Assembly: GCA_021613375.1 (NCBI GenBank) | Contig: CM038720.1 | Coordinates: forward strand, 15,035,962 to 15,099,961 | Length of the DNA: 64,000 bases | From: Megaleporinus macrocephalus | Taxonomy: Eukaryota; Chordata; Actinopteri; Characiformes; Anostomidae | Direction: 5' to 3' | Shown: positions 11,529 to 22,858 of the stretch, piece by piece | Layout: each line of letters starts with the position of its first letter | How positions within the stretch are numbered: position 1 is the stretch's first letter | Translations under genes and position numbers: made by a program | The notes under the pieces: generated by a model | Database searches by the model: none | Seen by the model: only the letters and a program-made list of their open reading frames with translations | Told to the model about the DNA's origin: nothing

Positions 11529-13284
11529 AATTAGGGTCTGGAAGCTTTGCCACCAGAAAACAGCTTAGAAGCTTATAGTTATAGCATCAACAGAAAAAAA
11601 AACATAAGCTTTGCTTGTCTTTACACACATTTTTGTGTAATTAGACATTTGTATGTGTATTCAAAGATCAGTGCAGTACAGTACTTCATATTAGTCATAA
11701 GTTAAGTCAACTGTAACTAACAAACAAGGTAGCTGACTAGCCAAATAATTTGCTCTAGGGTCAATGATTCAGAGCCAGATGATGGCCAGTGTAAATGTGA
11801 GTCAAAAGCCTTTTCACGTCCATTTTACGACTTTTACTTTCCCCATGTTTCTTTTGCTGGTAGTAAACTTTTTAAATTCTTTCTGTGTCCTACAACAGTC
11901 AATGTCTGATGGCTTTGTTTCATTTCTTGCAGTAGCCGATGTCTTTCTGATGTCTTTCTGTGTCTTCTGATATCTTCAAAGTGTTTGTTTTCAAGATCTG
12001 AGGTGGGGTACATGCTCAGACATTCAGCGCATGCTTGACAGTGAAAGGCAGAGTACAGACAGAAGCCCAACATATGTGTAGAGGTGACCTCCACAGGAGG
12101 GGCGTAGACACAGGTAAAGAGTGAAAGTGCAAACACTGTCATAAATCAGCACAGGCCACAGCTGAATGTCCCCTGCACTGCCCGTTGGGACAGATGACAC
12201 TGTTTTAGATGCCCTTCCTGCTCTTTCTATACATTGTAGCTGGGAAGAGCTTCACTGATGTCCTACTCTGTATATGTGTGTGACTGGGTGTGCTGGGGGG
12301 GTAATACGCATGTGCATGTACTTGATTTTTAAAATAAAAATCTGTTCTGTTGTAACTACTGTTTGCCAAGGTTGACACCAAATTCAGCTCTGTTCACAGA
12401 GGTACTGATACCTAGTGCATGTTAAGCTGGCCACAAATATTAGTGTTGGGCAGTTTAACTGTAATACGGTATACTACATTATATAGACATGGCAAAAGAT
12501 AGTACAAGATCACGATGTGTCAAACTTCTATTCCACACCTGAATGACCAAATAAACTACAAATAAAATAAATATGTTCCACATATTTATATTTTAGAGGG
12601 TCTCACTGAAACAGGGCATTGAAAGAAAGATGGGACAAATAAAGGCTATGAAAAACCTCAGAAAAAAGTATGATAGCAGCTCAATGACAACTAACTGCAG
12701 CACAGGTTCCATTTAGGTTTTCACTCTAACAGCAGTTACTCTGCTTTGTGCTTTTAGATATCCTCTAAATTGATGCCATTTTAGCCTCAATTAGCTTGAA
12801 CCAAGGCTTTGCTGTGGTGTGTGGCTGGTTTTGGCCTGCTAACAAAGGTATTTTTGGTTTAGCCTAAAGTTACAGTCTCAAGCACCACACAGCAGGCTCA
12901 TTTTCTATGACTCTAACAGCAGCCACTTAACTTTTGCTCTCTTAGATATCCTCTAACCTCTAATGAAGCTATCCTTAGTCAAAACGCCAGTCCCAATTGC
13001 CACAGAACAGAATCAGCTTTCTGGTACACCGGATGCTTCACTTTTGCTCCCAGCACGGCACCAGTTTGTCAAAATAAAACATGTACTGGGCTGGACTATA
13101 CTGTTTCTCTCTGTTTTTTACAATACTTCCAGTCACAAAGATACAATTCACCTATTCCCTTTTTTAAAACATAAGTACATGTACATGGACATATAAAAAC
13201 AAACACACAACAAGAAATCATCACAACCAACACACATATTACTGGTTATTCATGCAATAGAAGAGGCATCAGAAAAACAAGCAC

Positions 13285-13640
13285 ACATTCAGTTGGGTAG
13301 TACCTTTAAATTAGTGAAGTAGGACATAAAGGGTTGCCATTTATGAAAAACTTTGACCGTACATCCCCTCAACGTATATTTAATCTTCTCATGTAAAAAA
13401 AAACAATACATGATGTCTTTGAGCCACCGGGAGATAGACGGATATTTAACAGACTTCCTATGCAACAACAAGGTACGTCTTGCTGGTAACGATGTGAAAG
13501 TAATCATGTCCTTTTGTGCAGGGTTAAGTGCTAGTGAGGGGTCAGAAATCCCAAATATAGCAATCAGAGGTTGGAGATTTACCCCTGAAATTCTTTTTAC
13601 AACACTAAATACAGATTTATTTTGATGCATAGAAGACAGC
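13285..13640 (-). pseudogene. L1/Tx1-type LINE ORF2 C-terminal fragment
   Basis: A 113-codon open stretch on the minus strand contains the block LPARRTLLLHRKS, then SRWLKDIM, EKIKYTLRG and FHKWQPFMSYF. This order (LARR..IL..WK, W..D.M..L..EKI.YTLR, F...W.PFL) is characteristic of the extreme C-terminus of L1/Tx1-like ORF2 proteins in fish. No reverse-transcriptase or endonuclease domain adjoins it, so it is a 5'-truncated tail. It belongs to a different clade from the L2 copy 2 kb away. Confidence 0.7.
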
Positions 13641-14940
13641 TGAATTCTATTGTGTTACTCGGCTTAGGTGTAGGTTTAGATGGAAGCACTACACTATTCA
13701 GCTAAAACAATATGTAACTCAATGAAAAAGGAAAGTCCCTGCCACGATAGTAATACATGCAAGTGTGTGAGCACTTGCATGCATTTGTCTGCTCCATTAA
13801 AACAACAATAGCTCTTCTGTAGCAAGAGGAAACCTGTCCATCCATGGCTGTCAAACGCGTTACACACACCATTACACACCTGTAATCCCCTTCTCACACA
13901 CAGACTGCACTAGAGGCTGAGCAGAGAGAGTGCTTTGTGTGAAAACGTGGCTGAACAAAATAGCGTTAAAACACATTATACAACAAAACACAGGCTGTAA
14001 ATCTTTTTAGGATCGATCGGCGTATCTCTTAGGATGTCCTAAAGGCCAAATGATGACACTGCATCCTAACACAACTGCAGAATTTCATCCATCCTCCCTT
14101 TTTAGTAGGTGAAGGAAGCTGTCTGTTTGGAAAGGGGCCAGGAATCCTCCAGTGAGTTTCGCAATGGAAGAGCTGTGTCATCAAACGCGCTCGTAGCTAC
14201 GTTGGGCCCGGGTCCTACAAGTTGCATAAATCTAAAGGGAGAAAGAACTCTTTGGCTATGAGGCTGCTGTGTGAGTTGTTTTTGGGCCGATGCTATATAT
14301 CTGCATTATTAAGTACCATTTAAAGATTTAAAAAAATCACTAGCCTAATCAACAACTTAAACAGAGTGGACTAAAATGCTAAGACTACTTAATATTTGAC
14401 ATTTTTTATTTAATAACACATATATACTGTAATTACTCATTTACAGAAAATCCCTGACACATGATCTGCCTTAAAACTTGATCACCACTTTTCCATTATG
14501 AGGCTTTCTGGGTGTTAAACTTTCTTAACCTTGCCAGTTTTCTCAGTCATTTTAGAGCTACAGTTGTACGCAATAGGGGTTTTACTGCCTAGTCGACTTT
14601 ACAGCTCCGCAACAATGCTTTAAATTTGATGTTGACCAGTCACTGATCACATGATTACGACACTAACAACATGGATACCTCAGAGAACTTCAGGAGGTGA
14701 GGAGTGTGGTTTCGTTGTCCGTATCTCCGGTTTAAGAAAACCTGCAAGCTAGCATGCCGATGCAGGGCTCAACGGTAAGGGTACGTAATGCTCTACATGC
14801 ACAGTTTGACCGGGTTTAAACATTTCTCTGCCAATCTACAGCGCTTCAAAGATCAGATATTGGCCGATATCTCCAGTTTCCCAAAGCCCACAATAAAAAC
14901 TCTCTGGAACTCGGGCAAAGCCGTCTGGGGTGCCCCTAAT

Positions 14941-15440
14941 GTCTGGTTCACACTACACCACTTTTTGAGTCGGCAGGTCTTTGTACTGTTCACACGGACT
15001 GGTTGTGCTTGAATAGTCTTTCAGTTGTTGTGGCTTTCACACTACATGACTGATCGGCGACACGGGTCACGAATTACACGATTTTCACTCTTCTGGCTGC
15101 TGTCCTAAAAGTGACAAAAGAAAGAAGAAAAAGGAACGAATATGGATGAGAAGATGGATAAAGGCACCGGGCTGGCAGGGACGGTCTGTTCTTCAGAGAG
15201 AGTTGGAGGTAAATATTTGATCAACAAAAACGTTTGTGTCGCCCGCAGCCGCAGAGAGATTGCTTGAACGGTGACGTGGTTCTCTCTCTACGTGATCCCA
15301 TTGGCTGTAGCTAGATGCTGCTGTTGGCTCACACTCACCGACTGGCCCGACTGGCCTAGATATTAAGGTTTTTGTCGGCGATCTACAAAAAACTGTCGGT
15401 GACTGGAAAACCAGGCTAAAATCCTGTAGTGTGAACTAGG
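14941..15440. mobile_element. Non-autonomous DNA transposon with terminal inverted repeats
   Basis: The left end TCTGGTTCACACTACACCA (14942-14960) and right end TCCTGTAGTGTGAACTAGG (15422-15440) are inverted repeats sharing GTTCACACTACA. The subterminal regions carry related words (GATCGGCGACA on the left, GTCGGCGATCTAC on the right). There is no transposase. I could not see a clear target-site duplication, so hAT or PIF/Harbinger origin stays open. Confidence 0.65.
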
Positions 15441-16875
15441 CACAAGCAATTTTACAAGATTCCGTGGTCTGTACTACTGGCTGACGTTTATATATTATAT
15501 ATAATACAGGATTCATATGTCATACTACAACCTTGTTGAGTAAATCACACATCTTTCCCATTGGCTGTTTTCTAGTTCCACACATTTGCATATTAGATGT
15601 GTCCTTTCCCAAGAGGTGGGCAATCTAACAATAATTTATTGATATCGTGATAAATTATGTCACATCATGGAGCACATCACCAATACTTAAAATTAACTTA
15701 ATGCTTTATTACAAAGAGCGCAGAATTAGTTCTGATTAATTAATATTTAGAACAGTAGTTTGTGAAATGTAAATTATTATAATTATTATAATAATAATTA
15801 TATTCATAGTTTTTATTTATTTGTTTGTTTTTTTAATGTGGCCTCTTCTAGTCTATTTTTGTCTGCTTCAACTCATCAACTCAGAAAAACTACATATCAT
15901 ATCATTACATTTTATTTTCTTAGTCTTTGTCAAATAATCCTCCATATCCATCTGCAAAGCTATTAAATCATGGCATCCCTACATTGTACTGACAAAACTG
16001 TTAACGACAAGAACCTTTCAGAGTTGAGAATATGGAATTGATACATGCGAAGGAGACAATTTTGGACACAGAACATAATGCCCTGTATACCTGATCTGTA
16101 TAAAAACTGTTTTTAATAGCCAACTCGGAATAGCCGACTTAAAAAATTAACTATATGAATCACTCAGAGAGCCGTGTAAGGAAATAAACCACGTCAAAGA
16201 GATTTCTCTGCACACCCCTACCCCCCTTACCTACCTGGGACAAATGAGACATGGGGTACTTTTACAGTATCTAAAAATTTGTAGAGAAAACAAATGAAAG
16301 CAATCACACTTAGATAATTCAGCCATTAGACATAATATTCACTTATATTGACATCTTGTAAATTGTTTTACCTATGAAAAAGACAAATGTGTCTTTAAAG
16401 GAGTACTTGGTAAAGACAACTCTTATAAGACAAGCCAATGTGTGGCCAAAGAAGTGTGTCTTCTGTTGTTTTACTAAATATAGGCAAACTGTGTCCAAAT
16501 GATTTAAGCTTTAGAAAGACTAGAATACCCTTTTAATGATGGAGTTGGGGATGATAAACAAGAGAGGAGAAGTGCTTAAGCAGTGCATCACAATGGAGCG
16601 ACAGCACAGCAAGGATTTAATGATGAGCCTCTGGGTGCCTTTTTCTTTTCTCTTCTTTCCCCTCTCTCTTTCTGCTCTTCTTCCACTCGTGAAGCCCTGT
16701 CAGAAAGGACGCTTCGATGTGGCTGTCTGGCCTCCCGTGGGAGGGTTGCTAAATAAAACCGTAATAACAGCAAGTGACAACGCCGCCGCCCACCAGCATT
16801 GAGCTCGCGTTATTCCGTTCATGCTATTTACATTCCCATTCAACACATCTGGAGGCGTTTGCTTATCTGTGACAC

Positions 16876-16889
16876 TGACGTAGACGTCA
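16876..16889. promoter_or_regulatory. CRE-like palindromic site (candidate)
   Basis: TGACGTAGACGTCA contains a half site TGACG and its complement CGTCA spaced two bases wider than the CREB/ATF octamer TGACGTCA, and overlaps the near-CRE GACGTCA. It lies in a non-repetitive GC-richer block (16700-17040) deep in an intron. Function is inferred only from the motif. Confidence 0.25.
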
Positions 16890-17625
16890 TGCATACAGTT
16901 CTCATGATTTTATCCCCAACCATACATAATTCAACACACAGGGTACGTCTTAAAGCGTGGCGCAAAATTCTCCTCATCTCAAAAGCAATCAATCGCACTG
17001 TATTTGGTGTCCAGCGCCTGCTTCTTTAGTTTTGCGCTGGCCTCAAACAGCTTGTGCTCATACACAGGCACATACACAAATAATTAGTGGGTTTAAGTCC
17101 AGCTTGCCTTTAATACTTTGAGTTTTTTTAATTCATTTAACTCTTTTTTTTTTTTTAGTTCTAATGCTAAAGAAGAATTTTAGACACAATGTCTTTTTTC
17201 TTCATTTAAGCCTCCCTTAAAAACCCTTCAAATCCTCCAGACACTTTTGACTCAAACCTTTTAATTTGTCTAAGTACTTGCATGAACCCTAAACTTTATT
17301 GTGCAAGCGTGTTTATCCTCTGTCTGGGACTGAATGTAAACTCTGTGAAAAACGGCATTCAAAACCTGTCCTGACTGAGCAGCCAAACAGCCTGCTTAGC
17401 ATTTAGTGCTGCTCTCTTCTCGGGCTTGGCAGTACAGAGAGGGTTTGGATGGCACCTCTGAGGCCACAGAGCCAATAAAGGGGGAGACAATTAAATTAGA
17501 GTGAGGTAATCCCCTCGCATGCAAATCCTCAAAATGATAGCTCCACTCAAACTGATAAACAACGACTAGAGGATGAAATCCTTGGCAGTGAGACGACTCA
17601 GAGTGACACCGAAATTAAAAAAATC

Positions 17626-17950
17626 AGGGAAAAATGAAAGAAAAGAAAGATAAAAAATAGGCAGGAAAAAAGAAAGAAAGAAAGAAAGAAAGATTGTAAG
17701 AGACAGTGGAGGGAGGAAACAAAAACGAGACAAAAACAGACAGAGAGACAGAGAAAGAGAGAGACAGAGATGAGAGAGAGAGTTGGGGGAAAGAGAGACA
17801 GAGAGAGAGAGGAAAGAGACACAGAAAGAGAGAAGAACAGATAGAAAATGAGACAGAGACAGAGAAAGAAAGACAAAAAAGAAACAGCAAAAAGAGAGAG
17901 GAATAGAGAGAGAGAGAGATACTGACAGACAGAGAAAGGAATGAGTGTGA
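17626..17950. repeat. Polypurine (GA-rich) tract, about 320 bp
   Basis: The plus strand is almost only A and G over about 320 bp, with GAAA, GAGA and GACAGAGA sub-repeats and few pyrimidines. Open frames here on both strands (SLSLF-like or RERER-like) are translations of the repeat. Such tracts can form triplex (H-) DNA and stall replication. Confidence 0.9.
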
Positions 17951-18035
17951 GAGCTCAGTGGTTCAGATCATCTCTCTCTCTGGGGCTGATTATGAGGGGC
18001 TGTTCTACATAATCTGCTCCACAGCATTGGGGCCA

Positions 18036-18306
18036 GTGTGTGTGTGTGTGTGTGTGTGTGAGTAAGTGTGTGTGTGTGTGTGTGTATGAAATAAAGGACG
18101 TCATTAAGAGATAAAACAGCCTCAGTTTGGACACACTCCCAGGACCAAGGCTGTGTGTGTGTGTCACTGATTTACCTACAAATAAACGTGGCTGTTTACT
18201 CTGAGCCACAGATTTATATTTTTTCTCCATCTTTGTGCGTCTACAGTCCCGTCTCTCTCTCTCTCTCTCTCTCTCTCACTCACACACACACACACACATA
18301 CACACA
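18036..18306. repeat. TG, TC and CA microsatellite cluster
   Basis: An interrupted TG tract (18036-18087) is followed, after about 165 bp of mixed sequence, by (TC)13 (18252-18277) and a CA tract to 18306. Together with the polypurine tract next door this is about 700 bp of non-B-DNA-prone sequence. Confidence 0.92.
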
Positions 18307-19977
18307 AGCACACCTATGGGGAGCAGCCAGGCAGACAGGAAATGTGATATACACAAACACACGCATCCAGCCAGAGGCAGCTGCAGAAACATATCTTTAG
18401 TGGACAGCTCTCCTGCCAGGAAGGCCTCATCTGCAGGAGACAGCAACACTGCTGCTGCAATTTTGTTCAATTTCAGAAAAGCAAACTGCACTAGCTAAGC
18501 TAACGAGATAAAGCCCTCTCCTCAGCCTGCACATACACAGCCACTGGCAGCAAAAGCAGTAGTCTACATACACTGCTTTATATTGCCCACTTCATTAGAA
18601 TCCTCTGTACTGCAGGTGCTCCGTGCTGGTGTGTGTAAACTGAGAAAGTGGGGAATATAATTTAATCTTTAGGCCGGTGCTACACGGTGAAACTTTCATA
18701 CTACTAGTTGCATGTTGTGGGCTGCCTGCTACATACCAAATGCAGAGGTAACAATACTACAGCATACAAAATGTGTGACACGTTTAATAAGAATTTTTTA
18801 TAAAGTCACTGTGATGGTGCTTAGCAAGGTGTCTCTTAATGGGGTAGTATTTTCACTTGTGTCCTACACAAAACAACACTTAAAATCCATATGATAATGC
18901 CCGAATGGCAAATTTGAAATGGCCCTAACAAGCATTTTCTTGTGACCCATATACCACATGGTATGGCGATACAGGACGGAGCCAGCCTTTTCATCTATGC
19001 CTATTCCTTTGCAACTTGGTGATTGAAAAGTTGCATGCAACAAACTCAGTTACAAGTTATTAGCTCATGTTTTTTATACATCATATTGTTCTTGCTCTAA
19101 AGTCATCAGCAAGGTGGAATTGACATATTTGAAGCATCTTTATTATATGTTTTCCCATCTGTCTTTCTACTGCCTTTTCTATACTAACTTTAAAAGTTAA
19201 CAAAAATTCTTAAAATATCACAGAAACTCTAAGCAGAGAAAATCAGGAGTAAGGTATAGATACAAAAAAACAGAGATCCATTGAAACGCATCAAGATGCA
19301 TGGAGAGTTATTTTATAACCATATCTTGGTGCTGGACATGAACAAATGTGTAAATAATGTGTTAATCAATCAATTAATAGAAAATTTTAACACATTTTCC
19401 TAGTTTGACCACTTCAAACCATTTAAAGTAGACCAGCATACATGCTTTTTAGGCAGTACTTTCAGCACACTTCACTGAAGAGCACATGTTGAAGACCTAC
19501 TTACACATCAACAAGCAGCAAACTAACAAAAGCAACATTAAACATGGCAACATGCTGTTTTCATTACTATGAGTGAACAACGTGTAACTAGACGATTGCA
19601 CAACAAGCCCGGCTATATATAAAAAGAATATCATTTGTCTCTCGTCTGGCTATGGCAGTAAGAACGTCACAGACTAATTTCATGCATTTACTCAGCAGAT
19701 ATGAGTATTCATAAGTATTTGGAGAGAATATAGTGTGAGGCTGAGGAAGAGAGATGCACAGCACCACAAGGAGCCCATGTTTTTCAACCATGAACAGGAT
19801 AGGAGAATTATCTTTCTTTCAAAACCATTTATTTATTTCTAATTTCTGTATAGTTCATTTAAAACAAACTTTCAATAAACAGATCTGCAGCACAGACTTT
19901 CCCACGTGCACAACTGTTGGAGCTCTTCTTTGGAAAACCTACAAAGATCAAAGGCTCTGACAAACAGTGCCATCTTT

Positions 19978-20240
19978 GATGACACCACGGGGTGTTTATT
20001 TTTATTTCCTTTTTTTCAACTGGTCTTACTCGTCTCATGTTAGTAGTTGTAGTGGAGAGTGAGTGGATCTGGGAAATCTATTACGTGAAATCAATAGAAA
20101 TGTTTAATCAAACAGAATAGTGTTGAAGATAACACGTATTTGCTGTTTGTCACAAGTGTTGAACATTTATGCCCGGGCAGGTAATGCTGGCCCAGCTACG
20201 GCCACAAGTATATTTCAGACCTGTGGGAAGCGCTGGTCAA
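19978..20240 (+). repeat. Dispersed repeat, copy 2 (paired with 7630-7862)
   Basis: Same ordered words as copy 1 in the same orientation: GACACCACGGGGTGTTTATT, CTGGTCTTACTCGTCTCATG, GAGTGGATCTGGGAAAT, GGGCAGGTAATGCTGGCC and TTTCAGACCTGTGGGAAGCG. It is better preserved at the 5' side than copy 1. Only 305 bp separate it from the upstream TTC28 exon. Confidence 0.6.
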
Positions 20241-20544
20241 GCAAGCGCTGACTGGCTATCCAAGAGCACTAAGGGCAGAATGAAACCCAAACAACACTCA
20301 GCTTGAAACAGGACCAGCATCAAACACCCCTTGAACTTGGAGCAGTTCTAGGGGTGCAACAATACAAACATTTGTACGTCATAATATTACAAAAACAGAG
20401 AAGTGGGTTGTAATCCCTGGAGTAAGATAGGAAAATCGTAAGACAGACACTCAGGCCTACAGGGATGTCTGTGCACCTACATATGTTCTTAGATATGGGG
20501 ATGAAAAAGTTAAAAAAGGAAATTAAGCGTTTAAAAACACCCAC

Positions 20545-20692
20545 CTCTTAGTGGCGACTTCATGGCAGCCTCCACCATGCCGACCAGCAGCTGCAGGCTC
20601 TTGGGGTCCTGGGCCAGGCCGGAGGCAAATGCAGCCAGAGCGTCTGCATGCCGGCCCAGGTACTGAAGGGCAACACCCTGTCGGAAGTATGC
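20545..20692 (-). CDS. ttc28: TTC28 internal exon: N-terminal TPR unit
   Basis: This is the most upstream TTC28 exon in the window. TTC28 is a very large TPR-repeat protein with a C-terminal CHAT-like domain; the mammalian protein is reported at spindle poles and midzone and linked to Aurora B and cytokinesis. The 148-bp exon reads on the minus strand from a cttttcag acceptor (first codon GCA, phase 0) to a gtgggt donor (one base of the next codon left over). It encodes 49 residues beginning AYFRQGVALQYLGRHADAL and ending KSPLR. The pattern A-Y-F-x-x-G-x-x-x-x-x-L-G-R, then A...F...L..DP, is a classic TPR helix pair, here the third TPR of the N-terminal Hsp70/90-cochaperone-like cluster. The upstream partner exon, which should carry the NRSAAY-type TPR and the initiator Met, was not found in the remaining 43 kb. 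No frameshift or stop is present. Confidence 0.96.
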
Positions 20693-21728
20693 CTGAAAAG
20701 AGACAGAGAGGTACATGAATTATCTAGTAAACACACAACGTTAAGAAAGTGCTGTATAGATTCTGCTTTATGACAAGACAACAGTCCTGTTATCCAGCCT
20801 GAAACTAAAGGCTGATACACTCAGATGCCAGTTTATTAGTTGTTGTATCCACCCTCACCGGCCACTACCACGTTGGTGTCAGTAATTGTAAGCCAATAAA
20901 GTACAGCTACATGGCGGAGGTTTCTGGTAAAATGGGTGTTGGTATATATTTGCTGAGCACAGAATACTCTCTCTATTGAAAACTACTTCTCTATTTGTGT
21001 ACTACAAGGATGCACCAAAATGTCAGCCACTACAACGCTGAACAATGACGCTTTCTAATTTAAACAGATTAAAGTGTAAAAATGTAAAAAATGATTAGAA
21101 AAAATTATTATAATGGTTTTATATATACAATAATTCAAACCATGAGGAACCCAGCTCTATGATAATGCTGACTTCTAGTAGCTTTGGTGGGTTTGTTTCT
21201 AGTTTGTTAGTGGTAGGCTGAAGCCGATTAGCCTTTACGTTTTTTTAACAGTGCTACATTAAATGCAGATATCTGAAGCAAAAACATTTCATGTTTTACT
21301 TAAAACCTGGAACGAACATATTAATATATGTTTTACTTTTAGTGGTTTCACAGTGACTCTCTCAGTCTAACAACCCACTGAGCAGGCTACCGCTTGTATT
21401 CATTTCAAAGTTTAAAACATGTAGCTCTTTTATTTAATCCAAAGCTAAACAATGAAACAATGAAATGAGAGTAGGACTGTAACATATACAGAATTTAAAT
21501 ACAGGCATAGAATTAAACTAAGAATTACATTTGAGCATGCTGCTGAGTTATTGAAATTCTGGAAAAAAAAGTGTAAGCACAATAAAAAAGGAATTAATTG
21601 CCTTGAATGACCAATCATAGTTTACATATATCAGTACTTATGTATGCAGAGTGTCCTGAACTTTGGCTTTGGTTTTCTCCAATAAAAGACATTCCTATGC
21701 ATCACTACTACATAATCCTATGGCATGT

Positions 21729-21972
21729 AAAATATGTTAACTAGGTTTATTAAAAAGTGCTATATGTAAAATATATTTATAACTAAGTTTATTAAACAGT
21801 GCTATATGTGCAATATATTTATAACTAAGTTTATTAAACAGTGCTATATGTACAATATATTTATAACTAAGTTTATTAAACAGTGCTATATGTGCAATAT
21901 ATTTATAACTAAGTTTATTAAAAAGTGCTATATGTGCAATATATTTATAACTAAGTTTATTAAACAGTGCTA
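21729..21972. repeat. 42-bp minisatellite, nearly six copies
   Basis: Tandem unit of 42 bp: AGTGCTATATGTGCAATATA followed by TTTATAACTAAGTTTATTAAAC. The first copy is degenerate; the later ones are nearly identical, differing mainly at ATGTGC/ATGTAC/ATGTAA and AAC/AAA. The array ends abruptly at 21972 (GCTACCGCTG). Units are contiguous with no unique spacers. Confidence 0.95.
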
Positions 21973-22742
21973 CCGCTGCTAAAATTAGGTTATAATGGCA
22001 TTTAGCATAACAGATAGCTATGCCTTAAACTACCATCAGTGCTAATCTATACTCTTTCTGGACAGAGATGGTTTCAAGACATAATCTCATTTCCACTCCA
22101 AGACACGTTTCATTATGCTCATAATGTTGGAGTAGAGGGCGCTTTGTCTGGTTACGAGCGCACGCACCCCCCTTGCTATATTTGCAAGGAAACCCGTATG
22201 ATTTACTTTGTACACCTAACCTCAGTCTCCAAAATGTATCCAATAAGATTTTCCAAAAAAAAAAATTCTGAAAAAAAAAACCAATAAAACAAATAGTAAT
22301 TTGTTGTGAAAACACATTTTGCAGGTCCTCACTTAAGCAAACAAATAATTGTCCAATACTTGTGTTTCCTACAAATACGTCAAGATAGGAAAACCAACAC
22401 ACATTCCAATGTGTGCTCAGACAGTGACTGCCCTGATGGCAGCTCATTCACATCTCGCACACAATTTTTCTCAGTATTCTGTCTGTGTTCAGTAGCGCTC
22501 AGATAACAGGACGGGAGAACTATGGAAACCGACGCGTGGCACTGAATTTATGAAGCCCAACTGTAATTAATTTCACTCCGTACAGGAGGGCAACCCTTTG
22601 ATTACAGAGACATCATCTCTTTTCAGACTGCTTTACTGAAACGAACAGACAGGCAGATTGAATTCAACACATTAACCTTTAGTTTAACGATGTTATTACA
22701 GAACCTCGCAGGCCACCATGTTCACTTCACTATTAATTGCCT

Positions 22743-22762
22743 CTGTGTGTGTGTGTTACTTC

Positions 22763-22855
<93 letters not shown>
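22743..22855. repeat. (TG)n then (TA)n compound microsatellite
   Basis: Two short TG tracts (22743-22775) run straight into an 81-bp uninterrupted TA tract (22775-22855). Open frames here are runs of Tyr-Ile and not a protein. Confidence 0.96.

Positions 22856-22858
<3 letters not shown>

Larger units (their letters stand above)
8763..20544 (-). other. ttc28: TTC28 intron (11.8 kb)
   Basis: Intron between the first and second visible exons. Transposon-derived blocks occupy much of 8957-11528 and 13285-15440, and simple-sequence DNA occupies 17626-18306. 11530-13280 is unique AT-rich DNA with a weak internal duplication (12722-12770 and 12909-12957). 13640-14940 is mixed sequence in which I see no clear element. 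15450-16500 is AT-rich. 16530-17040 is a GC-richer, non-repetitive block with a CRE-like palindrome. 18310-19970 shows no coding signal; 18670-19050 vaguely resembles a decayed DNA transposon, but no matching right end was found. Confidence 0.9.

Noticed and set aside
15610..15680. GGGCAATCTAACAATAATTTATTGATATCGTGATAAATT-like segment, resembling a common fish repeat
   Set aside because: Too short and diverged to assign boundaries or a family.
17598..17906. Three open frames on both strands, Ser/Leu/Phe-rich or Arg/Glu-rich
   Set aside because: Low-complexity translation of the polypurine tract.
18670..19050. Possible DNA transposon beginning GGTGCTACACGGTGAAAC
   Set aside because: No matching inverted right terminus could be found.
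21729..21972. Regular repeats considered as a CRISPR array
   Set aside because: Units are contiguous with no unique spacers, in a vertebrate intron; it is a minisatellite.
22025..22447. 140-codon open frame on the minus strand
   Set aside because: No domain or family recognised; Phe-rich stretch comes from A-rich DNA, and no exon signals fit TTC28.
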